Assembly: GCF_023544865.1 (NCBI RefSeq)
Contig: NZ_JAMJFX010000002.1
Coordinates: 124,001-188,000, forward strand
Reading direction: 5' to 3'
Length of the DNA stretch: 64,000 nucleotides
From: Phaeovulum molybdatiresistens
GTDB lineage: Bacteria > Pseudomonadota > Alphaproteobacteria > Rhodobacterales > Rhodobacteraceae
Part shown: positions 28,110-35,493 of the stretch, piece by piece
How the letters are laid out: every line of letters begins with the position of its first letter
Numbering within the stretch: position 1 is the first letter of the stretch
Notes under the pieces: generated by a model
What the model saw: the letters and a program-made list of their open reading frames with translations, nothing else
Told to the model about the DNA's origin: nothing
The model's database searches: none
Made by a program: the position numbers and the translations under genes

Positions 28110-28168
28110 TCGTCGGATTGAACAGCGCCCTTGAACAGGGCGCATCGGCAGCACATAACCTTTTCATC

Positions 28169-29494
28169 ATGGATACAGACCCTTCCGTCATGCTGGACAC
28201 CACCTTCTGGTTCACCGCGGCCGCCATTCTGGGCCTGCTGCTGATGTCGGCCTTCTTTTCGGGATCGGAAACCGCGCTGACGGCGGCCAGCCGGGCCAAG
28301 CTGCGCGCGCGCGCCGACAAGGGCGATGCGGGCGCGGATGCCGCGCTGCGCGTGACCGAGGACAGCGAGCGGCTGATCGGCGCGATCCTGTTGGGCAATA
28401 ACGTCGTCAATATCCTGTCGGCCTCATTGGCGACGGCGCTGCTGACGCGGCTGTTCGGGGATTCGGGCGTAGCGTTGGCAACGCTGGGGATGACGGCGCT
28501 GGTGCTGATCTTTGCCGAAGTGCTGCCCAAGACCTATGCGATCACCCTGCCCGAAACGGTGGCCGCGCGCGTGGCCCGGCCGATCCGGGTGCTGACCAAG
28601 GTGCTGGCGCCGGTGGTGTCGGTGGTGCGCGCCATCGTTCGCGGGCTATTGTGGGGCTTTGGTGTGCGCACCGATGCCAACCAGCACATGTTTTCCATCC
28701 ATGAAGAGATTGCGGGTGCCCTGGCGATCGGCACATCCGAGGGGACGGTGCAGAAAGAGGACCGCGACCGCCTGCTGGGCGCGCTGGATCTGGGCAACCG
28801 CACGGTTGAGGAGATCATGCGCCATCGCAGCCAGATCGAGATGATCGATGCCGATGACAGCCCCGATGCGATCCTGGCGGCGGTTCTGGCCTCGCCGCAT
28901 ACGCGGCTGCCACTGTTCCGGGGCGAGCGCGAGAATGTGGTGGGCGTGATCCTGGCCAAGGATCTTTTGCGCGCGGTGGAACGCATCCTGCGCGGGGGCG
29001 ATGGCACGTTGCAAGCGATCGGCGACATGGATGTGATGAAGGTGGCGATGAAGCCCTATTTCATCCCCGAAACCACGCCGCTGGACGAACAGATGCGCGA
29101 ATTCCTGAAGCGGCGGACGCATTTCGCGCTGGTCGTGGATGAATATGGCGATCTGAAGGGGCTGTTGACGCTGGAAGACATCCTTGAGGAAATCGTGGGC
29201 GAGATCACCGACGAATTCGACCCCAAGGGCGAACGCCAGCTGCGCTCGACCGAAAGCGGCGAATATATCGTGGATGGCGCGATGACGATCCGCGACATGA
29301 ACCGCGAAACCGACTGGGCCCTGCCCGATGATGAGGCCAACACGATCGCGGGCCTGGTCATCCATGAGGCGCAGACCATCCCGACCGAGGGCCAGGTCTT
29401 TGCCTTCCACGGCTTCCGCTTTGAGGTGGTGGCGCGCAAGGACAACCGTCTGACGCGGCTGAAGATCAAGCCGCTTGCGCCGAAGGTGGACTAG
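28169..29494 (+). CDS. CNNM/CorC-HlyC family transporter with CBS pair
   Basis: A 441-residue membrane protein: a DUF21/CNNM domain with about four hydrophobic segments (FFSGSETALTAASRAKL at the start), two CBS domains (about residues 210-335) and a C-terminal CorC_HlyC domain ending near RLTRLKIKP. Such proteins export or sense magnesium or cobalt. The ATG at 28169 is used; a TTG 17 codons earlier would read through a region unlike the family. It ends the xerD block. Confidence 0.85.
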   Translation: MDTDPSVMLDTTFWFTAAAILGLLLMSAFFSGSETALTAASRAKLRARADKGDAGADAALRVTEDSERLIGAILLGNNVVNILSASLATALLTRLFGDSGVALATLGMTALVLIFAEVLPKTYAITLPETVAARVARPIRVLTKVLAPVVSVVRAIVRGLLWGFGVRTDANQHMFSIHEEIAGALAIGTSEGTVQKEDRDRLLGALDLGNRTVEEIMRHRSQIEMIDADDSPDAILAAVLASPHTRLPLFRGERENVVGVILAKDLLRAVERILRGGDGTLQAIGDMDVMKVAMKPYFIPETTPLDEQMREFLKRRTHFALVVDEYGDLKGLLTLEDILEEIVGEITDEFDPKGERQLRSTESGEYIVDGAMTIRDMNRETDWALPDDEANTIAGLVIHEAQTIPTEGQVFAFHGFRFEVVARKDNRLTRLKIKPLAPKVD

Positions 29495-29505
29495 GGGCGG
29501 CAAGG

Positions 29506-29526
29506 CCGGGGGCTTCGCGCCCCCGG
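29506..29526. terminator. Hairpin terminator between convergent CorC and MttB genes
   Basis: CCGGGGGC-TTCGC-GCCCCCGG is an 8-bp GC stem twelve bases after the CorC-family stop codon. It forms one half of repeat copy 4. Confidence 0.65.
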
Positions 29527-29560
29527 ACCCCCGCGGGATATTTGGACAAAGCCGAAGGCA
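29506..29560. repeat. Dispersed intergenic repeat, copy 4
   Basis: The hairpin is followed by CCCCCGCGGGATATTTGGACAAAGCCGAAGG, a diverged version of the CCCCGAGGTATTTTTCGCAAGATG arm seen at 23367. It lies between two convergent genes, as the pair at 23362 does. Confidence 0.55.
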
Positions 29561-29584
29561 ACGGGGCGTTCAGACCCCGGGCCG

Positions 29585-31144
29585 TCAGAGGAAGGCATCG
29601 GGCACGGCGGCCTTCTTGCGCGCGACGTAATCATCCAGCGCCTCGGCCACGGCGGGGTCAAGCGCGGGGGGCTGATAATCGCCCAGCATCTTTTCGACCC
29701 GTTTGCGGGCAAGGGCCACGGTGTCGCGCGCGCCCTCTTCCTCCCATGTCTCAAAGGGTTTGTAATCCAGCAGGTCGGTTTTCCAGAAGGCGGATTTGAA
29801 ATTGGCCTGAGTATGGGCGCAGCCCAGGAAATGCCCGCCCGGACCTACCTCGCGCAGCGCCTCCATCGCCTGACCATTGGCCGACAGGTCGATGCCCTCG
29901 GCCAGACGGTGCAGGATGCCCAGTTGATCGGCATCCATCACGTATTTTTCGTAGGATGAGACCAGCCCCCCTTCCAGCCAGCCGCAGGCATGCAGCATGA
30001 AATTCACGCCTGACAAAAGCCCGATGTTCAGGCTGTTGGCGCTTTCATAGGCGGCCTGGGCATCGGGCAGTTTCGACCCGCAGAACGCCCCCGCGCTGCG
30101 GTAGGGCAGCCCCAGGCGGCGGGCCAGCTGGCCTGCGCCCAGCGTGATCTGGGCGGCCTCGGGTGTGCCGAAGGTGGGGGCGCCGGAATTCATGTCGATC
30201 GAGGTGACGAAGGCGCCGAAGATCACCGGAGCGCCGGGGCGGATCAGCTGCGCATAGGCGACGCCGGCCAGAACCTCGGCCAGAACCTGGGTCAGCGTGC
30301 CGGCCACCGTCACCGGGGCCATCGCGCCGCCGACGATGAAGGGCGAGATGATGCAGGCCTGGCCTGCGCGGGCATAGACCTCTAGCGCGCCCATCATCAC
30401 CGAATCGAAGGTCAGCGGGCTGTTAATGTTGATCAGCGAGGTCATCACCGTGTTCTGATCGACGAAATCAGCCCCGAAGAGGAGTCTCGACATCTCGACC
30501 GAATCCGCGGCGCGCGCCGGTTCGGTGACCGATCCCATGTAGGGCTTGTCCGACAGCGTCATATGGGCGTGCAGCATGTCCAGATGGCGCTTGTTCACCG
30601 CGACATCGGTCGGTTCGCAGACCGTGCCGCCGGAATGGTGCAGCCATTTCGACATCTGCCCCAGCTTCACGAAATTGCGGAAATCCGCGATCGTGGCATA
30701 GCGCCGGCCGCTGTTCAGATCGCGGATGAAGGGCGGGCCGTAAACCGGCGCCAGAACAAGGCTTTTGCCGCCGATCACCACATTGCGGTCGGGGTTGCGG
30801 GCGTGCTGGGTAAAGCTGCGCGGGGCGGTGGCGCAAAGCGCACGCGCAAGGCCGCGGGGGATGCGCACACGTTCGCCCGTGACCTCGGCCCCGGCGGCGC
30901 GCCACAGATCCAGCGCTGCGGGGTTTTCAACGAAGTTCACGCCGATCTCTGCCAGGACGGTTTCGGCATTGGCCTCGATGATGGCCAGGGCTTCATCGTT
31001 CAGAATGTCCAGGTTGGGGATGTTGCGTTCGATGTAGCGGACGAATTCCACCCGCACCGCGGTGCGTTCGGCCCGGCGTGCCGCGCCGCCCCCGCTGCGC
31101 GCGCGCCGCCCGGCGCCGGTCTCGGTCGTGCCTGTTGTGTCCAT
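29585..31144 (-). CDS. MttB-family (trimethylamine/betaine) methyltransferase, non-pyrrolysine
   Basis: A 519-residue TIM-barrel methyltransferase of the MttB superfamily. Archaeal MttB demethylates trimethylamine using pyrrolysine encoded by UAG; here the frame runs through without an internal stop, as in bacterial homologues such as the glycine betaine methyltransferase MtgB. GGAGGAG precedes the ATG at 31144. The N-terminus is Gly/Arg-rich. No corrinoid-binding MtgC-like protein or reactivase is in the window, so a methyl acceptor must be elsewhere. Substrate inferred as a quaternary amine. Confidence 0.85.
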   Translation of the reverse strand: MDTTGTTETGAGRRARSGGGAARRAERTAVRVEFVRYIERNIPNLDILNDEALAIIEANAETVLAEIGVNFVENPAALDLWRAAGAEVTGERVRIPRGLARALCATAPRSFTQHARNPDRNVVIGGKSLVLAPVYGPPFIRDLNSGRRYATIADFRNFVKLGQMSKWLHHSGGTVCEPTDVAVNKRHLDMLHAHMTLSDKPYMGSVTEPARAADSVEMSRLLFGADFVDQNTVMTSLININSPLTFDSVMMGALEVYARAGQACIISPFIVGGAMAPVTVAGTLTQVLAEVLAGVAYAQLIRPGAPVIFGAFVTSIDMNSGAPTFGTPEAAQITLGAGQLARRLGLPYRSAGAFCGSKLPDAQAAYESANSLNIGLLSGVNFMLHACGWLEGGLVSSYEKYVMDADQLGILHRLAEGIDLSANGQAMEALREVGPGGHFLGCAHTQANFKSAFWKTDLLDYKPFETWEEEGARDTVALARKRVEKMLGDYQPPALDPAVAEALDDYVARKKAAVPDAFL

Positions 31145-31255
31145 CGCGCGCTCCTCCGGCTGTTCATGGTCCGGTTGTAGCGCGCGGCTGGCCCACGCCA
31201 CGGCCGGATTGCGACCTTCGCGGTAAGGAAGCGACCGCGTGCGATGCCGGGGCCG

Positions 31256-32380
31256 TCAGCACCGGGGCTCTGCCCCCGCCGCCAGCGCGCGGCGCAGCGG
31301 GCGCTGCAGCGTCGCGAAGACCGCGACGGGCACCGCCAATGATACCAGCGCCGCGGCCGCCAGAATGTGCCATTCGCCCCCCCGCGCGCCCATCAGCGCC
31401 CGCAGATGCCCGCTCAGCACTTGCTGACCCGGCGTGTTGCCCAGAAAGACGGTGGCGACCAGCAGATCGTTCCAGACCCACAGGAATTGCAGCGCGGCAA
31501 AGCCCGCGACCGCAGGCAGGCAGAGCGGCAGAACGATGCCCCACAGGATGCGCAATTCCGACGCGCCATCCAGCCGCGCCGCATCCAGAATGTCACGCGG
31601 CACCGCGGCCATGGCCGATCGCAGCACGAAGATCGCCAGCGGCAGGCCAAAGCCGGTATGGGCCAGCCAGACCGACCCATAGCCCTTGCCCAGCCCCAGG
31701 GCATTGTGCAGCGACAAAAGCGGGATCAGCGCCAGTTGCGGCGGCACGACCATCAGCCCGATGATTGCGGCCAGCACCAGCCCGCGCCCCGCAAAGCGCA
31801 TCCCCGCAAGCGCATGGGCGGCAAAGGCCGCAATCAGGATCGGCAGCGCCGTGGCCGGGATCGCCACCGCCAGCGTATTGGCAAGCGCGCGGCCCAGCCC
31901 CTCGGCCCCGGTCACGCGGGTAAGGTTGTCCAGCGTCAGGCGGGGCGGCGTGGCAGTGGTGACAAAGATCCGCTGGCCACGCGGATCGGTGAACGGCCCG
32001 GGCGCGGTCAGCCGATAGCGGCCCTCGGCATCCACCGTCAGGGCCCGCCCGCCGGACAGCGCGACACTGTCCCCCGGCGCATGGGCCTGGGGCGCGCGTG
32101 CGGTCAGACCCCAGGCCTGCAGCCGCGCGCGGGGGGACAGAAGCCCGCCTTCGATCACGAAGCCCGTATCCCCAGGGCCCTGCACCCCGGCCCCGGCGGT
32201 GCGCAGGGCGGTGGTCGTCTGTGTGGCAAAGGGCGCGCGCCACCAGCCCGAGGCGGCGATCTGGTCCGCCGGGCGCAGCGCCGTCACCACCAGCCCCAGC
32301 ACCGGCACCAGCCACAGCACCGCCATCAGCGAAACCGTAACCGCCGCCGCCCGTGCCGGAATGCGTCGCCCCCGGTTCAT
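31256..32380 (-). CDS. aglG: Alpha-glucoside-type ABC permease AglG
   Basis: A 374-residue MalG-type permease. As in AglG, a large periplasmic region (about residues 45-150, including LRPADQIAASGWWRAPF) separates the first helix from the core; the EAA coupling loop (ILDAARLDGASELRILWGIVLPLC) is intact. The ATG at 32380 overlaps the aglF stop by ATGA. Last gene of the aglEFG order; the aglA glucosidase and aglK ATPase that usually follow are missing. Confidence 0.85.
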   Translation of the reverse strand: MNRGRRIPARAAAVTVSLMAVLWLVPVLGLVVTALRPADQIAASGWWRAPFATQTTTALRTAGAGVQGPGDTGFVIEGGLLSPRARLQAWGLTARAPQAHAPGDSVALSGGRALTVDAEGRYRLTAPGPFTDPRGQRIFVTTATPPRLTLDNLTRVTGAEGLGRALANTLAVAIPATALPILIAAFAAHALAGMRFAGRGLVLAAIIGLMVVPPQLALIPLLSLHNALGLGKGYGSVWLAHTGFGLPLAIFVLRSAMAAVPRDILDAARLDGASELRILWGIVLPLCLPAVAGFAALQFLWVWNDLLVATVFLGNTPGQQVLSGHLRALMGARGGEWHILAAAALVSLAVPVAVFATLQRPLRRALAAGAEPRC

Positions 32381-33249
32381 CGGCGCGCCCTTGCCGACCA
32401 AAGATTGCGCAGCATCAGCGGCAGCACCAGCGCCATCAGGACCACCGCCACTGCCGATCCGCGCCCGTAATCGGGCACCCCGCGGAACAGCCAGTCATGC
32501 ACCTGCGTGGCCAGAACCTGTGTGCCCCATTGCCCGTTCGTCATCACATGGACGATGTCAAAGACCTTCAGCACCATGATGGTGATCGCGGTCCAGACCA
32601 CCGCCAGCGCGCCCCGGATCTGCGGCAGCCGGATCTGCCAGAACAGCCGCCAGGGGCCGGCGCCGTCCAGATGGGCGGCCTCGATGATCTGGGGCGGGAT
32701 GGCGCGCAGCGCGGCATGCAGGATCACCATGGCAAAGCCGGTCTGCGCCCAGATCAGCACCGCCATCAGCAAAAGGCTGTTCCAGACCGGCAGTGACAGC
32801 CAGGCCAGCGGCTCGGCCCCCAGCCAGACCCGCAGCGCATTCAGAAGGCCCACCTGCATCTGGTCCCCGCCGCGATAGTCATAGACGAATTTCCAGATCA
32901 CCGCCGCCCCGGTGAAGGAAATCGCGGTGGGCAAAAAGATCGCCGCGCGCGCCAGCCCCCCCCAGCGCAAGCCATCCGACAGATGCGCCGCCATCAGCCC
33001 CAGAGCGGTGGTCAGCGCGGGCACCACCACAAGCCACAGCGCCGTATTGGCCAGCGCCCGCACAAAGCCCGGATCCGCCCAAAGCCAGGCGTAATGCGCA
33101 AGCCCCACCCAGGCGGCATCGTCCCCCTGATGCAGGCTGCGCCAGATCGTCCCGGCAACCGGCCAGCCGCCATACACGATCAGGAACACCGCCGCCGGCG
33201 CCAGGAACAGCCAGGGCCGCAGCCAGGCCAAGCGTGACCAGATGCCCAC
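32377..33249 (-). CDS. aglF: Alpha-glucoside-type ABC permease AglF
   Basis: A 290-residue MalF-type permease with six hydrophobic segments and an EAA loop in IPPQIIEAAHLDGAGPWRLFWQIRLP. It lies ten bases after aglE and overlaps aglG. With AglG it forms the channel for alpha-glucosides such as trehalose, sucrose or maltose in rhizobia; substrate here is inferred. Confidence 0.85.
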   Translation of the reverse strand: MGIWSRLAWLRPWLFLAPAAVFLIVYGGWPVAGTIWRSLHQGDDAAWVGLAHYAWLWADPGFVRALANTALWLVVVPALTTALGLMAAHLSDGLRWGGLARAAIFLPTAISFTGAAVIWKFVYDYRGGDQMQVGLLNALRVWLGAEPLAWLSLPVWNSLLLMAVLIWAQTGFAMVILHAALRAIPPQIIEAAHLDGAGPWRLFWQIRLPQIRGALAVVWTAITIMVLKVFDIVHVMTNGQWGTQVLATQVHDWLFRGVPDYGRGSAVAVVLMALVLPLMLRNLWSARARR

Positions 33250-33259
33250 GCGCCCGGCC

Positions 33260-34609
33260 CTAATCCAGGCTGTCCCAGACGCGCTGGATCTGGCCCGCGA
33301 CCGCAGCCGCGTCCTTGCCGCCGACGTAATCGATCATGCCGGTCCAGAACGCCCCCGTCCCGATCGCGCCGGGCATCAGATCCGACCCGTCAAAGCGAAA
33401 GACCGTGGCACTTTGCAGGATCTTGGCCATCTTGCGCAGCGCCGGATCGCCGTAAAGGTCGGGGTTGACCCCCTTGTGCGGGGTCAGGAACCCCTGCTGC
33501 GCCATCCATATCTCATGCGCGAGGGGGCTTTGCAGAAAGCCCAGAAAGGCGCGGCCCGCCGGGGCATCGGACATCAGCGCAAACAACGTGCCCGAGCCCA
33601 GAACCGGCTGATCGGCGCGGCCAGCAGGCGCGGGGAAATAGAAGAAATCGACATCCTGCCCGATCTCGACCCCGTCGGGAAAGAAAGCGGGGATGAAGCT
33701 GGCCTGGCGGTGCAGGTAGCAGTGCGGCGGGGCGGTGAACAGGCCGTGGGGGCTGTCGCGGAAATCGGTCGCGGCGACCGCGACGGGGCCGCCCGTCACA
33801 AAGGCCGGTGTGCGGGCAAACCAGCCGAACCCCTCGATCGCGGCGATGACCTTCGGGTCGTCAAAGCGCAGCGCATGGCCGACCCAGGCGTCATAGACCG
33901 ACACCGGGTAAAGCCGCAGCATCAGATCCTCGACCCAGTCGGTCGCGGGCCAGCCCGTCGCCCCGCCAGACCCCAGGCCGATGCACCAGGGTGTCGCGCC
34001 ATCCGCCGCCAGCGCGCGCGTCAGATCCTGCAGCGCCTCGAACGTGTCGGGGGGCGCATATCCGGCCTCGGCCAGGTTTTCGGGCACATACCAGACAAGC
34101 GATTTCAGATCGGCCCGGTAGGGCAAGGCATAAAGCCGCCCGATGCCATCGGGGCCGGGATAGCTTGCCAGATCGACCCAGCTTTCGCCCGCCGCATAGG
34201 TTTCGGCCAGCCAATCCGCCATCGCCGGCGGCAGGGGGCGCAGATGACCCCGCCGCGCCAGATCCGCCGCCAGACCGGGCTGGGGAAAGATCGCGATATC
34301 GGGCGGGCTGCCGGCCTCGGTATCAATGACGATCTGCTGTTCGAAGGAATCCGAGCCCGCATAGACCACCTCGGCCCCGGTGGCGGCCCGGAAATAGGCC
34401 ACGACGCTTTCGAAAGCCGCCTTGTCCGGGCCGAGCCAGGGGCCCTGGATCGTCAGCTGCTGGCCCGACAGATCGGTTTGCGCAAGCGCGCGATAGGACG
34501 CCCAGTCAAAGCGCGGATCTTCCCCGGGTGTGAAAACAAGATCCTGTGCAACCATAGGCTGTGCAGCACAGGCACAGACCAGCGCGGCAATTCCTGCGAC
34601 TCGAACCAT
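33260..34609 (-). CDS. aglE: Alpha-glucoside-type ABC substrate-binding protein AglE
   Basis: A 449-residue periplasmic binding protein with a Sec signal (MVRVAGIAALVCACAAQ, cleavage near AQ at about residue 22). LVFTPGEDPRFDWASY, LTIQGPWLGPDKAAFESV, EQQIVIDTEAGSPPDIAIFP and PGLAADLARRGHL match the AglE branch of MalE-like proteins. The ATG at 34609 has AAGGGG five bases upstream. First gene of the agl operon, with a LacI-like operator in its promoter region. Confidence 0.88.
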   Translation of the reverse strand: MVRVAGIAALVCACAAQPMVAQDLVFTPGEDPRFDWASYRALAQTDLSGQQLTIQGPWLGPDKAAFESVVAYFRAATGAEVVYAGSDSFEQQIVIDTEAGSPPDIAIFPQPGLAADLARRGHLRPLPPAMADWLAETYAAGESWVDLASYPGPDGIGRLYALPYRADLKSLVWYVPENLAEAGYAPPDTFEALQDLTRALAADGATPWCIGLGSGGATGWPATDWVEDLMLRLYPVSVYDAWVGHALRFDDPKVIAAIEGFGWFARTPAFVTGGPVAVAATDFRDSPHGLFTAPPHCYLHRQASFIPAFFPDGVEIGQDVDFFYFPAPAGRADQPVLGSGTLFALMSDAPAGRAFLGFLQSPLAHEIWMAQQGFLTPHKGVNPDLYGDPALRKMAKILQSATVFRFDGSDLMPGAIGTGAFWTGMIDYVGGKDAAAVAGQIQRVWDSLD

Positions 34610-34659
34610 CAGAACCCCTTGAAATCTTACCCCGGACGGAACACCGCGCGCCGGCAGCA

Positions 34660-34667
34660 AAACGTTT
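34660..34667 (-). promoter_or_regulatory. LacI-family-like operator at the aglE promoter
   Basis: AAACGTTT, extended to AAAACGTTTA, is the pseudo-palindromic core bound by many LacI/AglR-type sugar repressors. It lies about 17 bases downstream of TTGACA (34684-34689, minus strand), where the -10 should be. No lacI-family gene is in the window. Confidence 0.45.
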
Positions 34668-34683
34668 ACCAAAAAGTACAGCC

Positions 34684-34689
34684 TGTCAA
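34684..34689 (-). promoter_or_regulatory. Consensus -35 (TTGACA) upstream of aglE
   Basis: A perfect TTGACA on the minus strand, 75 bases before the aglE start. The -10 expected 17 bases on falls within the AAACGTTT operator, which suits negative control. Confidence 0.45.
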
Positions 34690-34845
34690 TCACGCCGCAC
34701 CAGGCACGAGCCTTGGCGACAGGGCCGCGAAAAATCCGGCGCCGTCAAACCTATCTTAACCGCTGGGGTCGTAAGGGTCGTGCATCCTTGAAGGAAAGGG
34801 GCACAAGGTGCGCAACGACCGGATGACAAAGAAGATGGGGGCCCG

Positions 34846-35121
34846 ATGACCCAGTTGGCCCTTGCCTCCCGGCTTGACCTGTCCGCCGTTCAACCGCTGG
34901 CCACGGCTTTGCGCGAACGCAGCGGCGCGGATCTGGTGATCGACGCCAGCGACGTCAGCCATCTGGGCGCGCTGGGGCTGCAGGTGTTGGGCGCTGCCGC
35001 CATCAGCTGGCGCGCCGCTGGCCATCGCCTGCAGATCGCGCCGCGCTCCGACGCCTTCGATGCCGCGCTGCAGACCTTCGGCATCCCCCTGTCCGCCCTC
35101 GAATCGGAGCCCGTTCCATGA
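34846..35121 (+). CDS. STAS-domain protein of the chemosensory cluster
   Basis: A 91-residue single STAS domain: LASRLDLSAVQPLATALRER, then DLVIDASDVSHLGALGLQVL with the Ser-position conserved as SHLGALG rather than the usual DSSG. STAS proteins bind partner kinases or nucleotides; SpoIIAA-like members are phosphorylated on the Ser. It is the first gene of the cluster and its stop overlaps cheY by ATGA. Similar small STAS genes open several alphaproteobacterial che operons. Confidence 0.85.
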   Translation: MTQLALASRLDLSAVQPLATALRERSGADLVIDASDVSHLGALGLQVLGAAAISWRAAGHRLQIAPRSDAFDAALQTFGIPLSALESEPVP

Positions 35122-35483
35122 CCCTGACCGTCCTGGCCGTCGATGACAGCCGCACCATCCGCGACATGCTGCGCCTGACCCTGACCGGGGCCGGGTTTTC
35201 CCTGCATCTGGCCGAAGACGGCATCCACGGGCTGGAGGTGCTTGCCGGGATCGCCCCGGATGTCATCATCTCGGACATCAACATGCCACGCCTGGACGGG
35301 TTCGGATTCATCGAGGCGGTGCGCAGCCAGGACCGCCACCGCGCGACCCCGATTCTGGTGCTGACCACCGAATCCGCGCCCGAACTGAAGGCGCGCGCCC
35401 GCGCGGCGGGCGCTACCGGCTGGATCGTGAAGCCCTTTGATCCACCCAAGCTGGTCAAGGCGCTGCAGATGGTCGCGGGCTGA
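35118..35483 (+). CDS. cheY: CheY-type response regulator (first copy)
   Basis: A 121-residue single receiver domain. The acidic pair is in AVDDSRTIRDM, the phosphorylated Asp in DVIISDINMPRLDG, Thr in VLTTESA and the Lys in WIVKPFDPPKL. It is coupled to the STAS gene and lies ten bases before cheA. A second CheY at the end of the cluster is distinct in sequence. Confidence 0.92.
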   Translation: MTLTVLAVDDSRTIRDMLRLTLTGAGFSLHLAEDGIHGLEVLAGIAPDVIISDINMPRLDGFGFIEAVRSQDRHRATPILVLTTESAPELKARARAAGATGWIVKPFDPPKLVKALQMVAG

Positions 35484-35493
35484 GGAGGCGGCG

